Shown here: positions 8,460 through 16,310 of the stretch, piece after piece | Layout of the letters: every line of letters starts with the position of its first letter | Position numbering within the stretch: position 1 is the stretch's first letter | DNA from: Pseudomonadota bacterium | Lineage (GTDB): Bacteria; SAR324; XYD2-FULL-50-16; JAHJRI01 | Length of the DNA stretch: 37,831 nt | Assembly: GCA_022360105.1 (NCBI GenBank) | Contig: JAKSDL010000440.1 | Location: 1-37,831, forward strand | Reading direction: 5' to 3' | Translations under genes and position numbers: made by a program | Notes under the pieces: generated by a model | What the model saw: only the letters and a program-made list of their open reading frames with translations | The model's database searches: none | Told to the model about the DNA's origin: nothing

Positions 8460-8744
8460 ACAACTTGAATAAAAACGGTATTCAACGAGAAACTGTTATG
8501 CAAATCATGCAGGCTTTGATAGAGCGCATTGACAGGATCTTGCAATCGGTTATTCATTTACATGTCGAAGTTACTCTCAACTTTCGGTCGACACGACAAG
8601 CTCTCCAAATTTACTGGATATAATGCAGTTGATAGAGAAATTTCTTCAAATTTTTTAGTGAATTGCATCTTGTTTTTAGTCGAAGTCAGACTAATTTGTG
8701 AAGACAATTTTTAGAATTTGCACTTTATCATAAAAAGTACACTT

Positions 8745-9476
8745 ATGCAGCGAAATGATGGCAGGCAGCCTGATCAGGCAAGAGACCTCAGAATCACGAC
8801 AGATTTTACCATGCATGCTGAAGGATCCGTGTTGATAGAAACGGGTGCCACAAAAGTCATATGTACAGCCTCCGTTGAGGAAGGTGTTCCTTCTTTTTTG
8901 AGAGGCAAAAATAGCGGCTGGTTAAGCGCCGAATACAGCATGTTACCCAGATCCACCTCTTCCAGGGTAAGACGAGAGCGTAGCAAAGTCGGCGGCAGAA
9001 CCCAGGAGATTCAAAGACTCATAGGTCGCTCGCTGCGATCGGTAGTGGATTTAACCTTACTGGGCGAATACACTGTTTGGTTGGATTGTGACGTGATTCA
9101 AGCGGATGGCGGCACCAGAACAGCTTCTATTTCAGGCGCTTATGTAGCATTGGTCCTAGCCTTGCAGAAAATGCAAATCGCTGAAAACTGTTTTGCAAGC
9201 TTTCCCGTTACCCAGCAAGTAGCGGCGATAAGTCTCGGAATTCAAAATGATCACATACTACTCGATCTGGACTACTCTGAAGACAGCACCGCCGATGTAG
9301 ACTTAAATGTCATAATGACTGATAATAATTTCATTATTGAAGTGCAAGGCACGGCAGAAAAAGTGCCTTTTTCCCGAGAAAAACTTAATCAAATGATGGA
9401 TTTGGCAGAACGGGGTTTGACCACTCACTTTGCCAAGCAATTGAATGCTTTGGGAGGTAGTATCTGCCCGGTTTAA
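8745..9476 (+). CDS. rph: Ribonuclease PH
   Basis: A 243-residue RNase PH, the phosphate-dependent 3'-exoribonuclease that trims tRNA 3' ends. It shows the family start RNDGRQPDQ, the phosphate- and RNA-binding RRERSKVGGRTQEIQRLIGR and the catalytic region WLDCDVIQADGGTRTASISG. I start it at the ATG at 8745, because the residues that follow align with the usual N terminus. An in-frame TTG at 8718 would add nine residues not seen in relatives. The gene is directly followed by six tRNA genes, a fitting neighbour for a tRNA-processing enzyme, although the tRNAs appear to have their own promoter. The 285 bp before it hold no supported gene. Confidence 0.95.
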   Translation: MQRNDGRQPDQARDLRITTDFTMHAEGSVLIETGATKVICTASVEEGVPSFLRGKNSGWLSAEYSMLPRSTSSRVRRERSKVGGRTQEIQRLIGRSLRSVVDLTLLGEYTVWLDCDVIQADGGTRTASISGAYVALVLALQKMQIAENCFASFPVTQQVAAISLGIQNDHILLDLDYSEDSTADVDLNVIMTDNNFIIEVQGTAEKVPFSREKLNQMMDLAERGLTTHFAKQLNALGGSICPV

Positions 9477-9494
9477 TAATTAAGAATTTTGCTA

Positions 9495-9524
9495 TTGACA
9501 AAAATCGAAATAAAAGGGCAGTAT
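9495..9524 (+). promoter_or_regulatory. Probable sigma70 promoter of the tRNA cluster
   Basis: TTGACA at 9495-9500 is a perfect -35 box. CAGTAT at 9519-9524 gives an 18-nt spacer and a weak -10; the better-looking TATTAT at 9522-9527 would need 21 nt. The first tRNA starts at 9539. Confidence 0.5.
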
Positions 9525-9538
9525 TATTCTTTGTGCTT

Positions 9539-9616
9539 CGGGGTGTGGCGCAGTCTGGCTAGCGCACCTGCTTTGGGAGCAGGGAGTCGGAGGTTCAAAT
9601 CCTCTCACCCCGACCA
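9539..9616 (+). tRNA. tRNA-Pro(TGG)
   Basis: CGGGGTG (9539-9545) pairs with CACCCCG (9606-9612), followed by A73 and an encoded CCA. The anticodon stem CCTGC/GCAGG encloses TTTGGGA with anticodon TGG at 9574-9576. The T arm GGAGGTTCAAATCCTC is standard. Confidence 0.95.
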
Positions 9617-9653
9617 GAGCCGAACAAAGCATTACGAAATGGCTGTAAGTTGC

Positions 9654-9730
9654 GCGCCCGTAGCTCAGCTGGATAGAGCAACTGACTTCTAATCAGTAGG
9701 TCAGAGGTTCGAATCCTCTCGGGCGTACCA
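9654..9730 (+). tRNA. tRNA-Arg(TCT)
   Basis: Acceptor GCGCCCG pairs with CGGGCGT (9720-9726), discriminator A and encoded CCA follow. The anticodon stem ACTGA/TCAGT encloses CTTCTAA, giving anticodon TCT. It lies 37 nt after tRNA-Pro. Confidence 0.95.
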
Positions 9731-9741
9731 CAATTTGACGT

Positions 9742-9818
9742 GGCGGATGTAGCTCAGCTGGTAGAGCACCGGATTGTGGCTCCGGTTGTCGCGAGTTCGA
9801 CCCTCGTCATTCGCCCCA
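9742..9818 (+). tRNA. tRNA-His(GTG)
   Basis: The stem CCGGA/TCCGG encloses TTGTGGC, anticodon GTG. The extra G at 9742 is the G-1 of tRNA-His and pairs with C73 at 9815, giving an eight-pair acceptor, followed by encoded CCA. It starts 12 nt after the preceding tRNA. Confidence 0.95.
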
Positions 9819-9838
9819 GATATTATAGTACAGAACAT

Positions 9839-9915
9839 GCGCTTGTAGCTCAGCTGGATAGAGCAGTGGACTTCGAATCCAAAGGTCGTAGGTTCGAATC
9901 CTACCAGGCGCGCCA
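9839..9915 (+). tRNA. tRNA-Arg(TCG)
   Basis: Acceptor GCGCTTG pairs with CAGGCGC (9905-9911), with discriminator G73 and encoded CCA. The loop CTTCGAA gives anticodon TCG. The outer pair of the anticodon stem (G27 and A43) is a mismatch; the other four pairs are intact. Confidence 0.93.
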
Positions 9916-9936
9916 TTTCTTACGATGCTTATGCAC

Positions 9937-10021
9937 GCGAGAGTGGCGGAATTGGCAGACGCGCCAGATTTAGGATCTGGTATCTTAGGATGTGGGAGTT
10001 CAAGTCTCCCCTCTCGTACCA
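9937..10021 (+). tRNA. tRNA-Leu(TAG)
   Basis: An 85-nt type II tRNA with a long variable arm. Acceptor GCGAGAG pairs with CTCTCGT (10011-10017), followed by A73 and CCA. The stem CCAGA/TCTGG encloses TTTAGGA, anticodon TAG. Confidence 0.95.
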
Positions 10022-10033
10022 TTCACATGAAGA

Positions 10034-10109
10034 GCGAGAATAGCTCAGCTGGTAGAGCACAACCTTGCCAAGGTTGGGGTCGCGGGTTCGAATCCCGTTT
10101 CTCGCTCCA
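10034..10109 (+). tRNA. tRNA-Gly(GCC)
   Basis: Acceptor GCGAGAA pairs with TTCTCGC (10099-10105), followed by T73 and CCA. The stem CAACC/GGTTG encloses TTGCCAA, anticodon GCC. This is the last of six tRNAs; the 159 bp before tig show no clear terminator. Confidence 0.95.
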
Positions 10110-10268
10110 AACAACACATCCAGAAATCTGAGGCAGAATGCTTCCACTTCCTTCCGGAATTCAAGCTGCTGTTCTTACCGTCAATCCTCTTCCTGAATAT
10201 TTTCACTCTTGACAACAGAATTCATAATTACCTGTTTTTACAATAACCTAAATACTTCGTTTATCTAA

Positions 10269-11522
10269 ATGGAATCACTAGACGTTGCAATCGAGGATCT
10301 GGGTAAACTCAAAAGAAAAATCACCGTTACCGTTCCTCAGGAAAAAGTTAAAGATGCATATAATAAAACTTACAAATCCTTAAAAGACAGAGTCAATATT
10401 AACGGCTTTCGAAAAGGCAAATACCCACAAGCCCTTTTGGAGAAGAGATTTGTAAAGGTAATGAAGGATGAAGCCATCGAAACGTTGGTTCCGGAGTATT
10501 TTGACAAGGCCCTGAAGCAGGAAGACCTCAAACCTGCCGTTCGACCCAAGTTTGAGGATCTGGAAGTAGATAAAAAGAAGCCACTGGTTTTCTCCGCCAC
10601 CTTTGAAATCTATCCTGAATTTGAGTTACCGGAGTACAGCAAATTCACTCTTGAGAAAAAGGAAGCGGAATTTACTGAAGACGAGATCAAACAACAGCGA
10701 CAACGTCATCTTGATGGAGCTGCGACCTACGAAGACAAAGATGGAGCAGCGGAAGAGGGAGACCAGGTACAGATTGAATTCAAAGGAACTATCGATGAGG
10801 AAGTCATTGCCGAGAGCAACAACCGATTTTATGTTATGGGTTCCAATGAATTCCTGCCGGAATTTGAAGAAGCTTTGAAATCCATGAGCAAGGGCGAGGA
10901 AAAAGACTTTGATCTTACCTTCCCATCTGACTATAATGAAGAAAAGCTGCAAGGCAAGACCGCCTCCTTTCACGTCAAAGTAAATGATGTAAAAAAGAAA
11001 AAAGAGACGGAACTAAACGATGACTTCTTTAAGCGATACGGCGATAAAGTTAAATCGGAAGAAGATTTTGATAATCTGATTGAAGAGGAAGTTAAGTTTA
11101 GAAAAGAAAATGAGATTAAAAAGGAATATCGGGACAAAATCAGGCAACAATTAGATGAATTGCTCGAATTTGATGTTCCTGTGCAGCTGTTAGAAGAAGA
11201 AACAAATATTCGTTTTAATCAGGCCAAGCAAAAGCCGGAAAGTAAGGAACACACCGATGATGTGCTTAGGGACGAGGCACAGGTTACTGCCCTGAAAGAA
11301 CTTCGTTTCTCAATTGTGGTTCAAAAAGTTCTGGAAGCTGAAGAATTAAAACCTGATGAGAGAGAAGTTTACAAACGATTCGAAATCAATTGTGCCATGA
11401 TGGGTATCCAACCTGACGAATTGATGAAACAGGAATATGGGCACCAGATCTATCAACAGATATTCGGTATCGTGGCGGAAGAAACCGTTTTAGATTTCAT
11501 GACTGATAAAATACTAGGCTAA
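10269..11522 (+). CDS. tig: Trigger factor, ribosome-associated chaperone
   Basis: The 417-residue protein has the ribosome-binding domain with GFRKGKYP at 46-53, the family signature for docking beside the exit tunnel. It is followed by a PPIase (FKBP-like) domain (about 150-245, with [12 protein letters not shown] and FDLTFPSDY) and a long helical C-terminal chaperone domain. Its length is near that of E. coli Tig (432). The TAA stop overlaps the clpP ATG by one base, and clpX follows, which is the widely conserved tig-clpP-clpX order. No strong ribosome-binding site is seen. A TTGACA at 10209-10214 lies upstream but has no convincing -10 at normal spacing. Confidence 0.95.
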   Translation: MESLDVAIEDLGKLKRKITVTVPQEKVKDAYNKTYKSLKDRVNINGFRKGKYPQALLEKRFVKVMKDEAIETLVPEYFDKALKQEDLKPAVRPKFEDLEVDKKKPLVFSATFEIYPEFELPEYSKFTLEKKEAEFTEDEIKQQRQRHLDGAATYEDKDGAAEEGDQVQIEFKGTIDEEVIAESNNRFYVMGSNEFLPEFEEALKSMSKGEEKDFDLTFPSDYNEEKLQGKTASFHVKVNDVKKKKETELNDDFFKRYGDKVKSEEDFDNLIEEEVKFRKENEIKKEYRDKIRQQLDELLEFDVPVQLLEEETNIRFNQAKQKPESKEHTDDVLRDEAQVTALKELRFSIVVQKVLEAEELKPDEREVYKRFEINCAMMGIQPDELMKQEYGHQIYQQIFGIVAEETVLDFMTDKILG

Positions 11523-12109
11523 TGAGTATACCATACGTTGTAGAACAGACGAATCGCGGTGAGCGAACATATGATATCTATTCCAGGCTGTTAAAAGACA
11601 GGATTGTATTCTTAGGGGATGCAATCAACTCCTACACGGCAAACGTCGTTATAGCACAACTCCTTTTTTTAGAAGCGGATAAACCTGATTCCGATATCAG
11701 TTTTTACATCAATTCGCCGGGTGGTGAAGTAAATGCCGGATTAGCAATTTATGATACCATCCAATATATAAAGCCTGATGTCCAAACTATCTGCATTGGA
11801 CAGGCAAGAAACATTGCTGCTTTGCTTTTAGCCGCCGGGACCTCTGGAAAGAGAATTGCATTACCAAATGCAAACATTCTCCTTCGTCAACCGATGGGCG
11901 GAATTGGAGGGCAAGCCGCCGACATCGAGATCCAAACCAAGGAGATTGTCAGAATCAAACAACGACTGATCGATATCCTGGCTAAACACACCGGACAGAA
12001 AAAAACCAAGATCGCAGACGACACGGAACGAGATTGCTATCTGACCAGTGAGGAAGCTGCTAAGTATGGTATCATCGACAAAACAATGGAACGAAGGGAT
12101 ATCGAATAA
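11522..12109 (+). CDS. clpP: ClpP-family subunit lacking catalytic Ser and His (predicted non-proteolytic)
   Basis: This 195-residue protein is ClpP over its full length: the oxyanion-region INSPGG (63-68), [11 protein letters not shown], the QPMGG(I)GGQA handle region and the end [13 protein letters not shown]. Two of the three catalytic residues are replaced. Where ClpP has GQAASMGA the protein reads GQARNIAA, so the nucleophilic Ser is Asn97. Where ClpP has IHQPLGG it reads LRQPMGG, so the base His is Arg122. Asp171 (TERD) remains. The DNA is in frame with no disruption, so this looks like a maintained substitution rather than decay. Known parallels are ClpR of cyanobacteria and plastids and other non-catalytic ClpP paralogues that form mixed rings with an active ClpP. 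It is coupled to tig (TAATG) and 23 bp before clpX. I infer a structural or regulatory subunit, with an active ClpP encoded elsewhere or none. Confidence 0.93.
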   Translation: MSIPYVVEQTNRGERTYDIYSRLLKDRIVFLGDAINSYTANVVIAQLLFLEADKPDSDISFYINSPGGEVNAGLAIYDTIQYIKPDVQTICIGQARNIAALLLAAGTSGKRIALPNANILLRQPMGGIGGQAADIEIQTKEIVRIKQRLIDILAKHTGQKKTKIADDTERDCYLTSEEAAKYGIIDKTMERRDIE

Positions 12110-12132
12110 CCGTCACCCAAACACCGGAAGAG

Positions 12133-13377
12133 ATGGCAAAAGAATCAACCTTAAGATGCTCATTTTGCGGGAAATCACAAGATGAAGTAGAAAAAATCAT
12201 CGCCGGCCCGACAGTCTACATTTGTAACGAATGCATCGAGCTGTGCAATGATATCATCGAAGAAGAGCGGGCCAAAGAGACCAGTGACGATACCGATACT
12301 GTTTTGCTAAAACCGAAGCAGATCAAAGCAATCCTTGATGAATACGTCATTGGACAGGAAACTGCTAAAAAGATCCTCTCGGTTGCAGTGTATAATCATT
12401 ACAAAAAAATCTACACTCCTCAAAAGGCCGGGGAAGTTGAATTTCAAAAATCCAATGTTCTTCTGATCGGACCAACAGGTGTAGGAAAGACTCTGCTTGC
12501 CCAGACCCTGGCTAAGATTCTCAAAGTTCCTTTTGCCATGGCAGATGCAACGACCTTGACCGAAGCAGGATACGTTGGGGAAGATGTAGAAAACATCATA
12601 TTGAAACTCCTGCAGGCTGCCGATTATGATATTGAAAAGGCGGAAAAAGGAATCATCTATATTGATGAGATCGACAAGATAACCCGCAAGGGCGAAAATG
12701 TTTCAATTACAAGAGATGTAAGTGGCGAGGGTGTTCAACAAGCTCTTTTAAAAATTATTGAAGGCACTACGGCCAATATTCCTCCCCAGGGGGGAAGAAA
12801 ACATCCTCAACAGGAATTTCTGCAGGTTGATACCACGAATATTCTTTTCATTGTTGGTGGTGCTTTTGTCGGACTTGAAGATATAATTAACGAAAGAATA
12901 GGTAAAAAAGTTCTGGGTTTTGGTGCAAAGATTACTTCAGAGAAAGAACGTAATGTTGGCGCTATCTTCAAACAGGTCGAAAATGAAGATCTGCTGAAAT
13001 ACGGATTGATACCTGAATTCGTAGGAAGATTGCCGGTGGTTTCTTCCCTGGATGACCTGTCGGAAGATGACCTGGTCAAGATTCTATTGGAACCTAAAAA
13101 CGCCATTATTAAACAATACACCAGCTTGATTAAGCTGGACGGTGTAAATATCGTTTTCAATGAAGATGCTGTGAAGGCGATTGCACGAAAGGCAATTGAT
13201 CGAAAGACAGGCGCTCGCGGCTTGCGCGCCATTCTTGAAGCGAGTATGCTGAATATCATGTATGAGATTCCTTCCCTTGAAAATGTGGAGGAAATCATCA
13301 TGAACAGGGAGGTGATCGAGAAGAGCATCGATCCGTTGATCGTTTACAAGAACGGAACGGCAAATAAAGCCAGTTAA
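12133..13377 (+). CDS. clpX: ATP-dependent unfoldase ClpX
   Basis: The 414-residue protein has the N-terminal zinc-binding domain (Cys9, Cys12, Cys31, Cys34), Walker A GPTGVGKT, Walker B IIYIDEID, the pore motif AGYVGEDVE (about 150-160) and the sensor-2 region [10 protein letters not shown]. All AAA+ motifs look intact, so it should unfold substrates. The ClpP-docking loop reads [13 protein letters not shown] in place of IGF occurs in other ClpX proteins that bind ClpP, so docking appears preserved even though the neighbouring ClpP has lost its catalytic residues. GGAAG at 12126-12130 is a close ribosome-binding site. The gene is followed by a separate promoter for tRNA-Val and tRNA-Asp, and not by lon. 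Confidence 0.97.
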   Translation: MAKESTLRCSFCGKSQDEVEKIIAGPTVYICNECIELCNDIIEEERAKETSDDTDTVLLKPKQIKAILDEYVIGQETAKKILSVAVYNHYKKIYTPQKAGEVEFQKSNVLLIGPTGVGKTLLAQTLAKILKVPFAMADATTLTEAGYVGEDVENIILKLLQAADYDIEKAEKGIIYIDEIDKITRKGENVSITRDVSGEGVQQALLKIIEGTTANIPPQGGRKHPQQEFLQVDTTNILFIVGGAFVGLEDIINERIGKKVLGFGAKITSEKERNVGAIFKQVENEDLLKYGLIPEFVGRLPVVSSLDDLSEDDLVKILLEPKNAIIKQYTSLIKLDGVNIVFNEDAVKAIARKAIDRKTGARGLRAILEASMLNIMYEIPSLENVEEIIMNREVIEKSIDPLIVYKNGTANKAS

Positions 13378-13409
13378 AGCAGAGTCATATCAGAAAAATA
13401 TTTTTGTTG

Positions 13410-13438
13410 TTGACAGCAATAGATCAAAAAGATAGATT
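13410..13438 (+). promoter_or_regulatory. Sigma70 promoter for tRNA-Val/tRNA-Asp
   Basis: TTGACA (13410-13415), a 17-nt spacer and TAGATT (13433-13438, four of six consensus bases). The first tRNA begins 23 nt downstream of the -10 box. Confidence 0.65.
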
Positions 13439-13460
13439 TTCTAGATATGGTAAAACGCAA

Positions 13461-13536
13461 GGGCGCTTAGCTCAGTTGGGAGAGCAACGGCCTTACAAGC
13501 CGTAGGTCACAAGTTCAAGCCTTGTAGCGCCCACCA
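13461..13536 (+). tRNA. tRNA-Val(TAC)
   Basis: Acceptor GGGCGCT pairs with AGCGCCC (13526-13532), with A73 and encoded CCA. The stem ACGGC/GCCGT encloses CTTACAA, anticodon TAC. Confidence 0.95.
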
Positions 13537-13551
13537 GACGCATGAAGATGC

Positions 13552-13629
13552 GGGGTTGTAGTTAAGTTTGGTTATAACGCCGGCCTGTCAAGCCGGAGGC
13601 CGCGGGTTCGAGCCCCGTCAACCCCGCCA
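13552..13629 (+). tRNA. tRNA-Asp(GTC)
   Basis: Acceptor GGGGTTG (13552-13558) pairs with CAACCCC, followed by G73 and encoded CCA ending at 13629. The stem CCGGC/GCCGG encloses CTGTCAA, anticodon GTC. G73 is the usual Asp discriminator. Confidence 0.95.
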
Positions 13630-13666
13630 CTCAATCGTTAGATGTTTCAGCAAGATAGAGTGGAAT

Positions 13667-13714
13667 TTCAATCCTTTGAAAAGTGTCACTAGTGCCATTT
13701 TTCAAAGGATTGAA
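13667..13714. repeat. Perfect 16-bp inverted repeat downstream of tRNA-Asp
   Basis: TTCAATCCTTTGAAAA (13667-13682) is exactly complementary in inverse order to TTTTCAAAGGATTGAA (13699-13714). The 16-nt spacer contains the palindrome CACTAGTG. No U tract follows directly. It could fold as a long hairpin in the tRNA transcript, or be a protein-binding or recombination site; nothing in the sequence decides between these. Confidence 0.7.
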
Positions 13715-13720
13715 GGTGTC

Positions 13721-13764
13721 AAAAAAAAGCCGCGATTTTGGAGATCCAAATCGCGGCTTTTTTT
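13721..13764. terminator. Bidirectional rho-independent terminator
   Basis: GCCGCGATTT (13729-13738) pairs with AAATCGCGGC (13748-13757), with GG/CC closing inside. Eight A lie on the left and seven T on the right, so it works on either strand. It would end the tRNA-Val/Asp transcript and the acyl-CoA synthetase transcript, whose TAA stop lies at 13763-13765. Confidence 0.85.
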
Positions 13765-15451
13765 ATGTCCTTTTTCTATCCGTCTTTCTTCTTCCCCAAC
13801 GGATTGGTTGCTCCTCCTCTTTACCTCTACCGTTAAACTTAAACGCTTCTCTGTTCCCCGTGTACTGTTCCCGCAGTTTTGGTTTTTCGATTTTACCTGT
13901 GGGGTTTCTGGGGACAGATCCGAAAATAACTCTTCTTGGTCTTTTAAATCGCGGTAGTGATTTGCAATAGTCTATTAATTCGGTTCTGGTAAGAGTACAG
14001 TCACTTTTGACCTCCACGATTGCTGCGGCTATTTCTCCCAACCTGGTACTTGGAATGCCAATCACTGCAACATCCTTGATTTTTTCATGCCCTTGCAAAA
14101 AGTCTTCAATTTCAACAGGAAAAATGTTTTCACCTCCGGTAATGATCACATCTTTCTTCCTGTCAACCAGCCAGATAAACCCTTCATCATCAACCCTGGC
14201 AATATCGCCAGTCAGCAACCAACCATCAATGAGAACCTCGCTGGTAGCTGTTTCGTTTTTGTAATATTCTTTCATTACACCAGGCCCCTTGACAGCCAGT
14301 TCTCCCGGTTCGCCTTCTTTGACTTCATTGAAATCGGAATCAACCAGTTTGATTTCCCAATCAAATCCCGGAACGCCAATGGCGCCAACTTTTCTGGTAT
14401 TACCTAGTCCCAAATGCACACATCCGGGACCGGTTGTTTCCGTGAGACCGTAATTCGTGTCATATTGGTGATGAGGAAAGATCTTTTGCCATTCTTTGAT
14501 GAGGCTGGAAGGAACCGGCTGTGCTCCAATATGCATTAATCGCCATTGGTCCAGATTGAAGCGGCTGAGCCTTAATTCCCCGCTTTCTATGGCAAATAGA
14601 ATATCCAAAGCCCAGGGAACCAGTAACCAAACGACCGTGACTTGCTCTTCCGAAATTGCCTCCAGTATCCATCTTGGTTCAATACCTTTGAGAATAACAG
14701 ATCGTGCCCCAACAATGAAATTTCCAAACCAGTGCATTTTAGCACCCGTATGATACAAAGGAGGAATACAGAGAAAACAATCGTCATGGGTCTGACCATG
14801 GTGATGATTTTCAATATAACAGGAAAACTCAAGATTGCGATGTGTCAGCAGCACGGCCTTTGGATCACCAGTAGTTCCCGATGTAAAATAGAGGGCGGCA
14901 TCATCTGTCAACAAGATGTCGGTTTTAGGATCATCACTCTCAGAATTTTCTAATAGATCCTTGTACCAGACTGCATAGTTAGGCTTCTCTTCCTTTTCTC
15001 CGACAAAAATGAACTCTTGCACAAACCCGTCAAGTTTAGATTTGATCAGATCGATACGACCTTTGAATTCGGGTCCGAAAACCAGAAATTTGGCCTGAGC
15101 CAGTTCAGAACAAGTAAAAATAGTATCTGCTTCAAAGCGGAAATTTAACGGAACAGCCAAAGCTCCGGTTCGCAGGATTCCAAAATAGAATGGCAACCAG
15201 TCAAGGCAGTTCATCATGAGATGAACGACTTTGTCATTCTTGCCAATTCCCTTCTTAATCAGATAGTTGGCAATTTGATTTGCCCTGGAATCAAAGTCGT
15301 TCCAGGTTATTTCGTCCCGATGGTTTTTCTCCGGCTCTCTTTCAATTAATGCGGTTTTTTTACCATACAACCTGGCGTTGCGGGCTAGAATCTCAGTTAT
15401 TAGCATATTTTTTTGTTGATCGGCTTTTTCACAGATTATTTTTTCGCACAT
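13763..15451 (-). CDS. Acyl-CoA synthetase / AMP-dependent ligase
   Basis: A member of the ANL superfamily that activates a carboxylic acid to acyl-AMP and then acyl-CoA. Visible motifs are the P-loop YFTSGTTGDPKAVLLTH, the adenylate motif YGLTETTG, the hinge region VDRKKDVIITGGENIFPVEI and the catalytic-lysine motif NPTGKIEKPKL. The C terminus is extended by a basic tail (GRGKEEEQPIRWGRRKTDRK). The start is uncertain: TTG at 15478, ATG at 15451 (used here) or ATG at 15406. The last begins MLITEILARNARLYGKKTAL, closest to the typical N terminus of the family. The substrate cannot be read from the sequence; medium- or long-chain fatty acid is a reasonable guess. Its neighbours are an XRE-cupin regulator and an acyl-CoA dehydrogenase on the opposite strand. 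Confidence 0.9.
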   Translation of the reverse strand: MCEKIICEKADQQKNMLITEILARNARLYGKKTALIEREPEKNHRDEITWNDFDSRANQIANYLIKKGIGKNDKVVHLMMNCLDWLPFYFGILRTGALAVPLNFRFEADTIFTCSELAQAKFLVFGPEFKGRIDLIKSKLDGFVQEFIFVGEKEEKPNYAVWYKDLLENSESDDPKTDILLTDDAALYFTSGTTGDPKAVLLTHRNLEFSCYIENHHHGQTHDDCFLCIPPLYHTGAKMHWFGNFIVGARSVILKGIEPRWILEAISEEQVTVVWLLVPWALDILFAIESGELRLSRFNLDQWRLMHIGAQPVPSSLIKEWQKIFPHHQYDTNYGLTETTGPGCVHLGLGNTRKVGAIGVPGFDWEIKLVDSDFNEVKEGEPGELAVKGPGVMKEYYKNETATSEVLIDGWLLTGDIARVDDEGFIWLVDRKKDVIITGGENIFPVEIEDFLQGHEKIKDVAVIGIPSTRLGEIAAAIVEVKSDCTLTRTELIDYCKSLPRFKRPRRVIFGSVPRNPTGKIEKPKLREQYTGNREAFKFNGRGKEEEQPIRWGRRKTDRKRT

Positions 15452-15685
15452 TTTCGTCAAATAAATAGCATTTGACAATTAATTCATGACGCTTTCGCTG
15501 ATTTAGTTCCTGTTATCGCAATTAATCCGCATCTGGTGAATCGATACCGTTTTGGACTTGAAAACAAGAATTATAGTCATTGCTTGCTTTTTTAGGAGGT
15601 CGTCAATTATAACCAAAAAAAACTGAAAGGGTTCTATTCAGTCAATTTATTTCAAACCGACAATTCAGATTAGTGGGAGGAACAG

Positions 15686-16237
15686 ATGGCAGCGAAGAAA
15701 AAAGGAAAAGAAACTCCGGTGGGAACTAAAATTAAAAGAGCACGCACAAGGAAAAAAATCACTTTGGAATATGTCGCTAATGAAACCGGTCTTTCCACGG
15801 ATTACATCAAGGAGATAGAAAGGGGAAAAGAGATTCCCCCGGTTGGGACCCTGCTACAAATAGCCAAATCTCTCCAAATCGATTCAGGATCTCTTTTCAA
15901 GGATCAAGAAGAAACCATAGAAAAGCGTGTTGATGCCTATGCCAAACGCACGGATAATTACGCCTATGCCAGCCTGACGCCGGGAGCAGAACACAAGCAT
16001 CTGAAAGCCTTCAAAGTATCCATTGATCCTATGAAACAACATGACGGAGTAGGATATTGTCATGAAGGAGAAGAGTTTGTGTATGTTTTGAAAGGCAAAG
16101 TTTCAGTTATGGTGGGTGATCACGAAAACATTTTAAAAGCAAATGAGTCGTTACAATTCAATTCCGGAATAAAGCACCAGATGACGAATATCAGTAACTC
16201 AAAAGCCGAACTAATCGTTGTAATATACAGCCCTTAA
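15686..16237 (+). CDS. XRE-family transcriptional regulator with C-terminal cupin domain
   Basis: The 183-residue protein combines a helix-turn-helix (about 12-62, GTKIKRARTRKKITLEYVAN) with a cupin_2 domain (about 105-183, CHEGEEFVYVLKGKVSVMVGD). Such HTH-cupin proteins are usually local repressors or activators that sense a small metabolite in the cupin. GGGAGGAACAG just before the ATG is a strong ribosome-binding site. It is divergent from the acyl-CoA synthetase and 73 bp before the acyl-CoA dehydrogenase, so control of this acyl-CoA pair is a natural inference. The 207-bp divergent region contains TATAGT at 15571-15576 as a possible -10, but without a good -35. Confidence 0.88.
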   Translation: MAAKKKGKETPVGTKIKRARTRKKITLEYVANETGLSTDYIKEIERGKEIPPVGTLLQIAKSLQIDSGSLFKDQEETIEKRVDAYAKRTDNYAYASLTPGAEHKHLKAFKVSIDPMKQHDGVGYCHEGEEFVYVLKGKVSVMVGDHENILKANESLQFNSGIKHQMTNISNSKAELIVVIYSP

Positions 16238-16310
16238 AACGATGACATTGGTCATAGGTTGTAAGCCAATATACCGATTCACTATCTTAATTACTTAACG
16301 GAGACAGGAA

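Noticed and set aside
8529..8557. TTGACA and TATTCA as an rph promoter
   Set aside because: The -10 matches only its first three bases; too weak to report as a feature.
8435..8714. Two short overlapping plus-strand frames before rph
   Set aside because: Low-complexity products without motifs or ribosome-binding sites; they fill an intergenic region and look spurious.
9489..10147. Several frames of about 70 residues across the tRNA cluster on both strands
   Set aside because: They are translations of tRNA genes, as shown by repeated AQLDRA- and SYPAELQA-like segments.
10209..10244. TTGACA with TACAAT as a tig promoter
   Set aside because: The spacer is 24 nt, and CATAAT is only 8 nt away; neither gives a normal promoter.
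12807..13328. A 173-residue minus-strand frame inside clpX
   Set aside because: It is a Ser/Ile-rich shadow of the conserved clpX gene.
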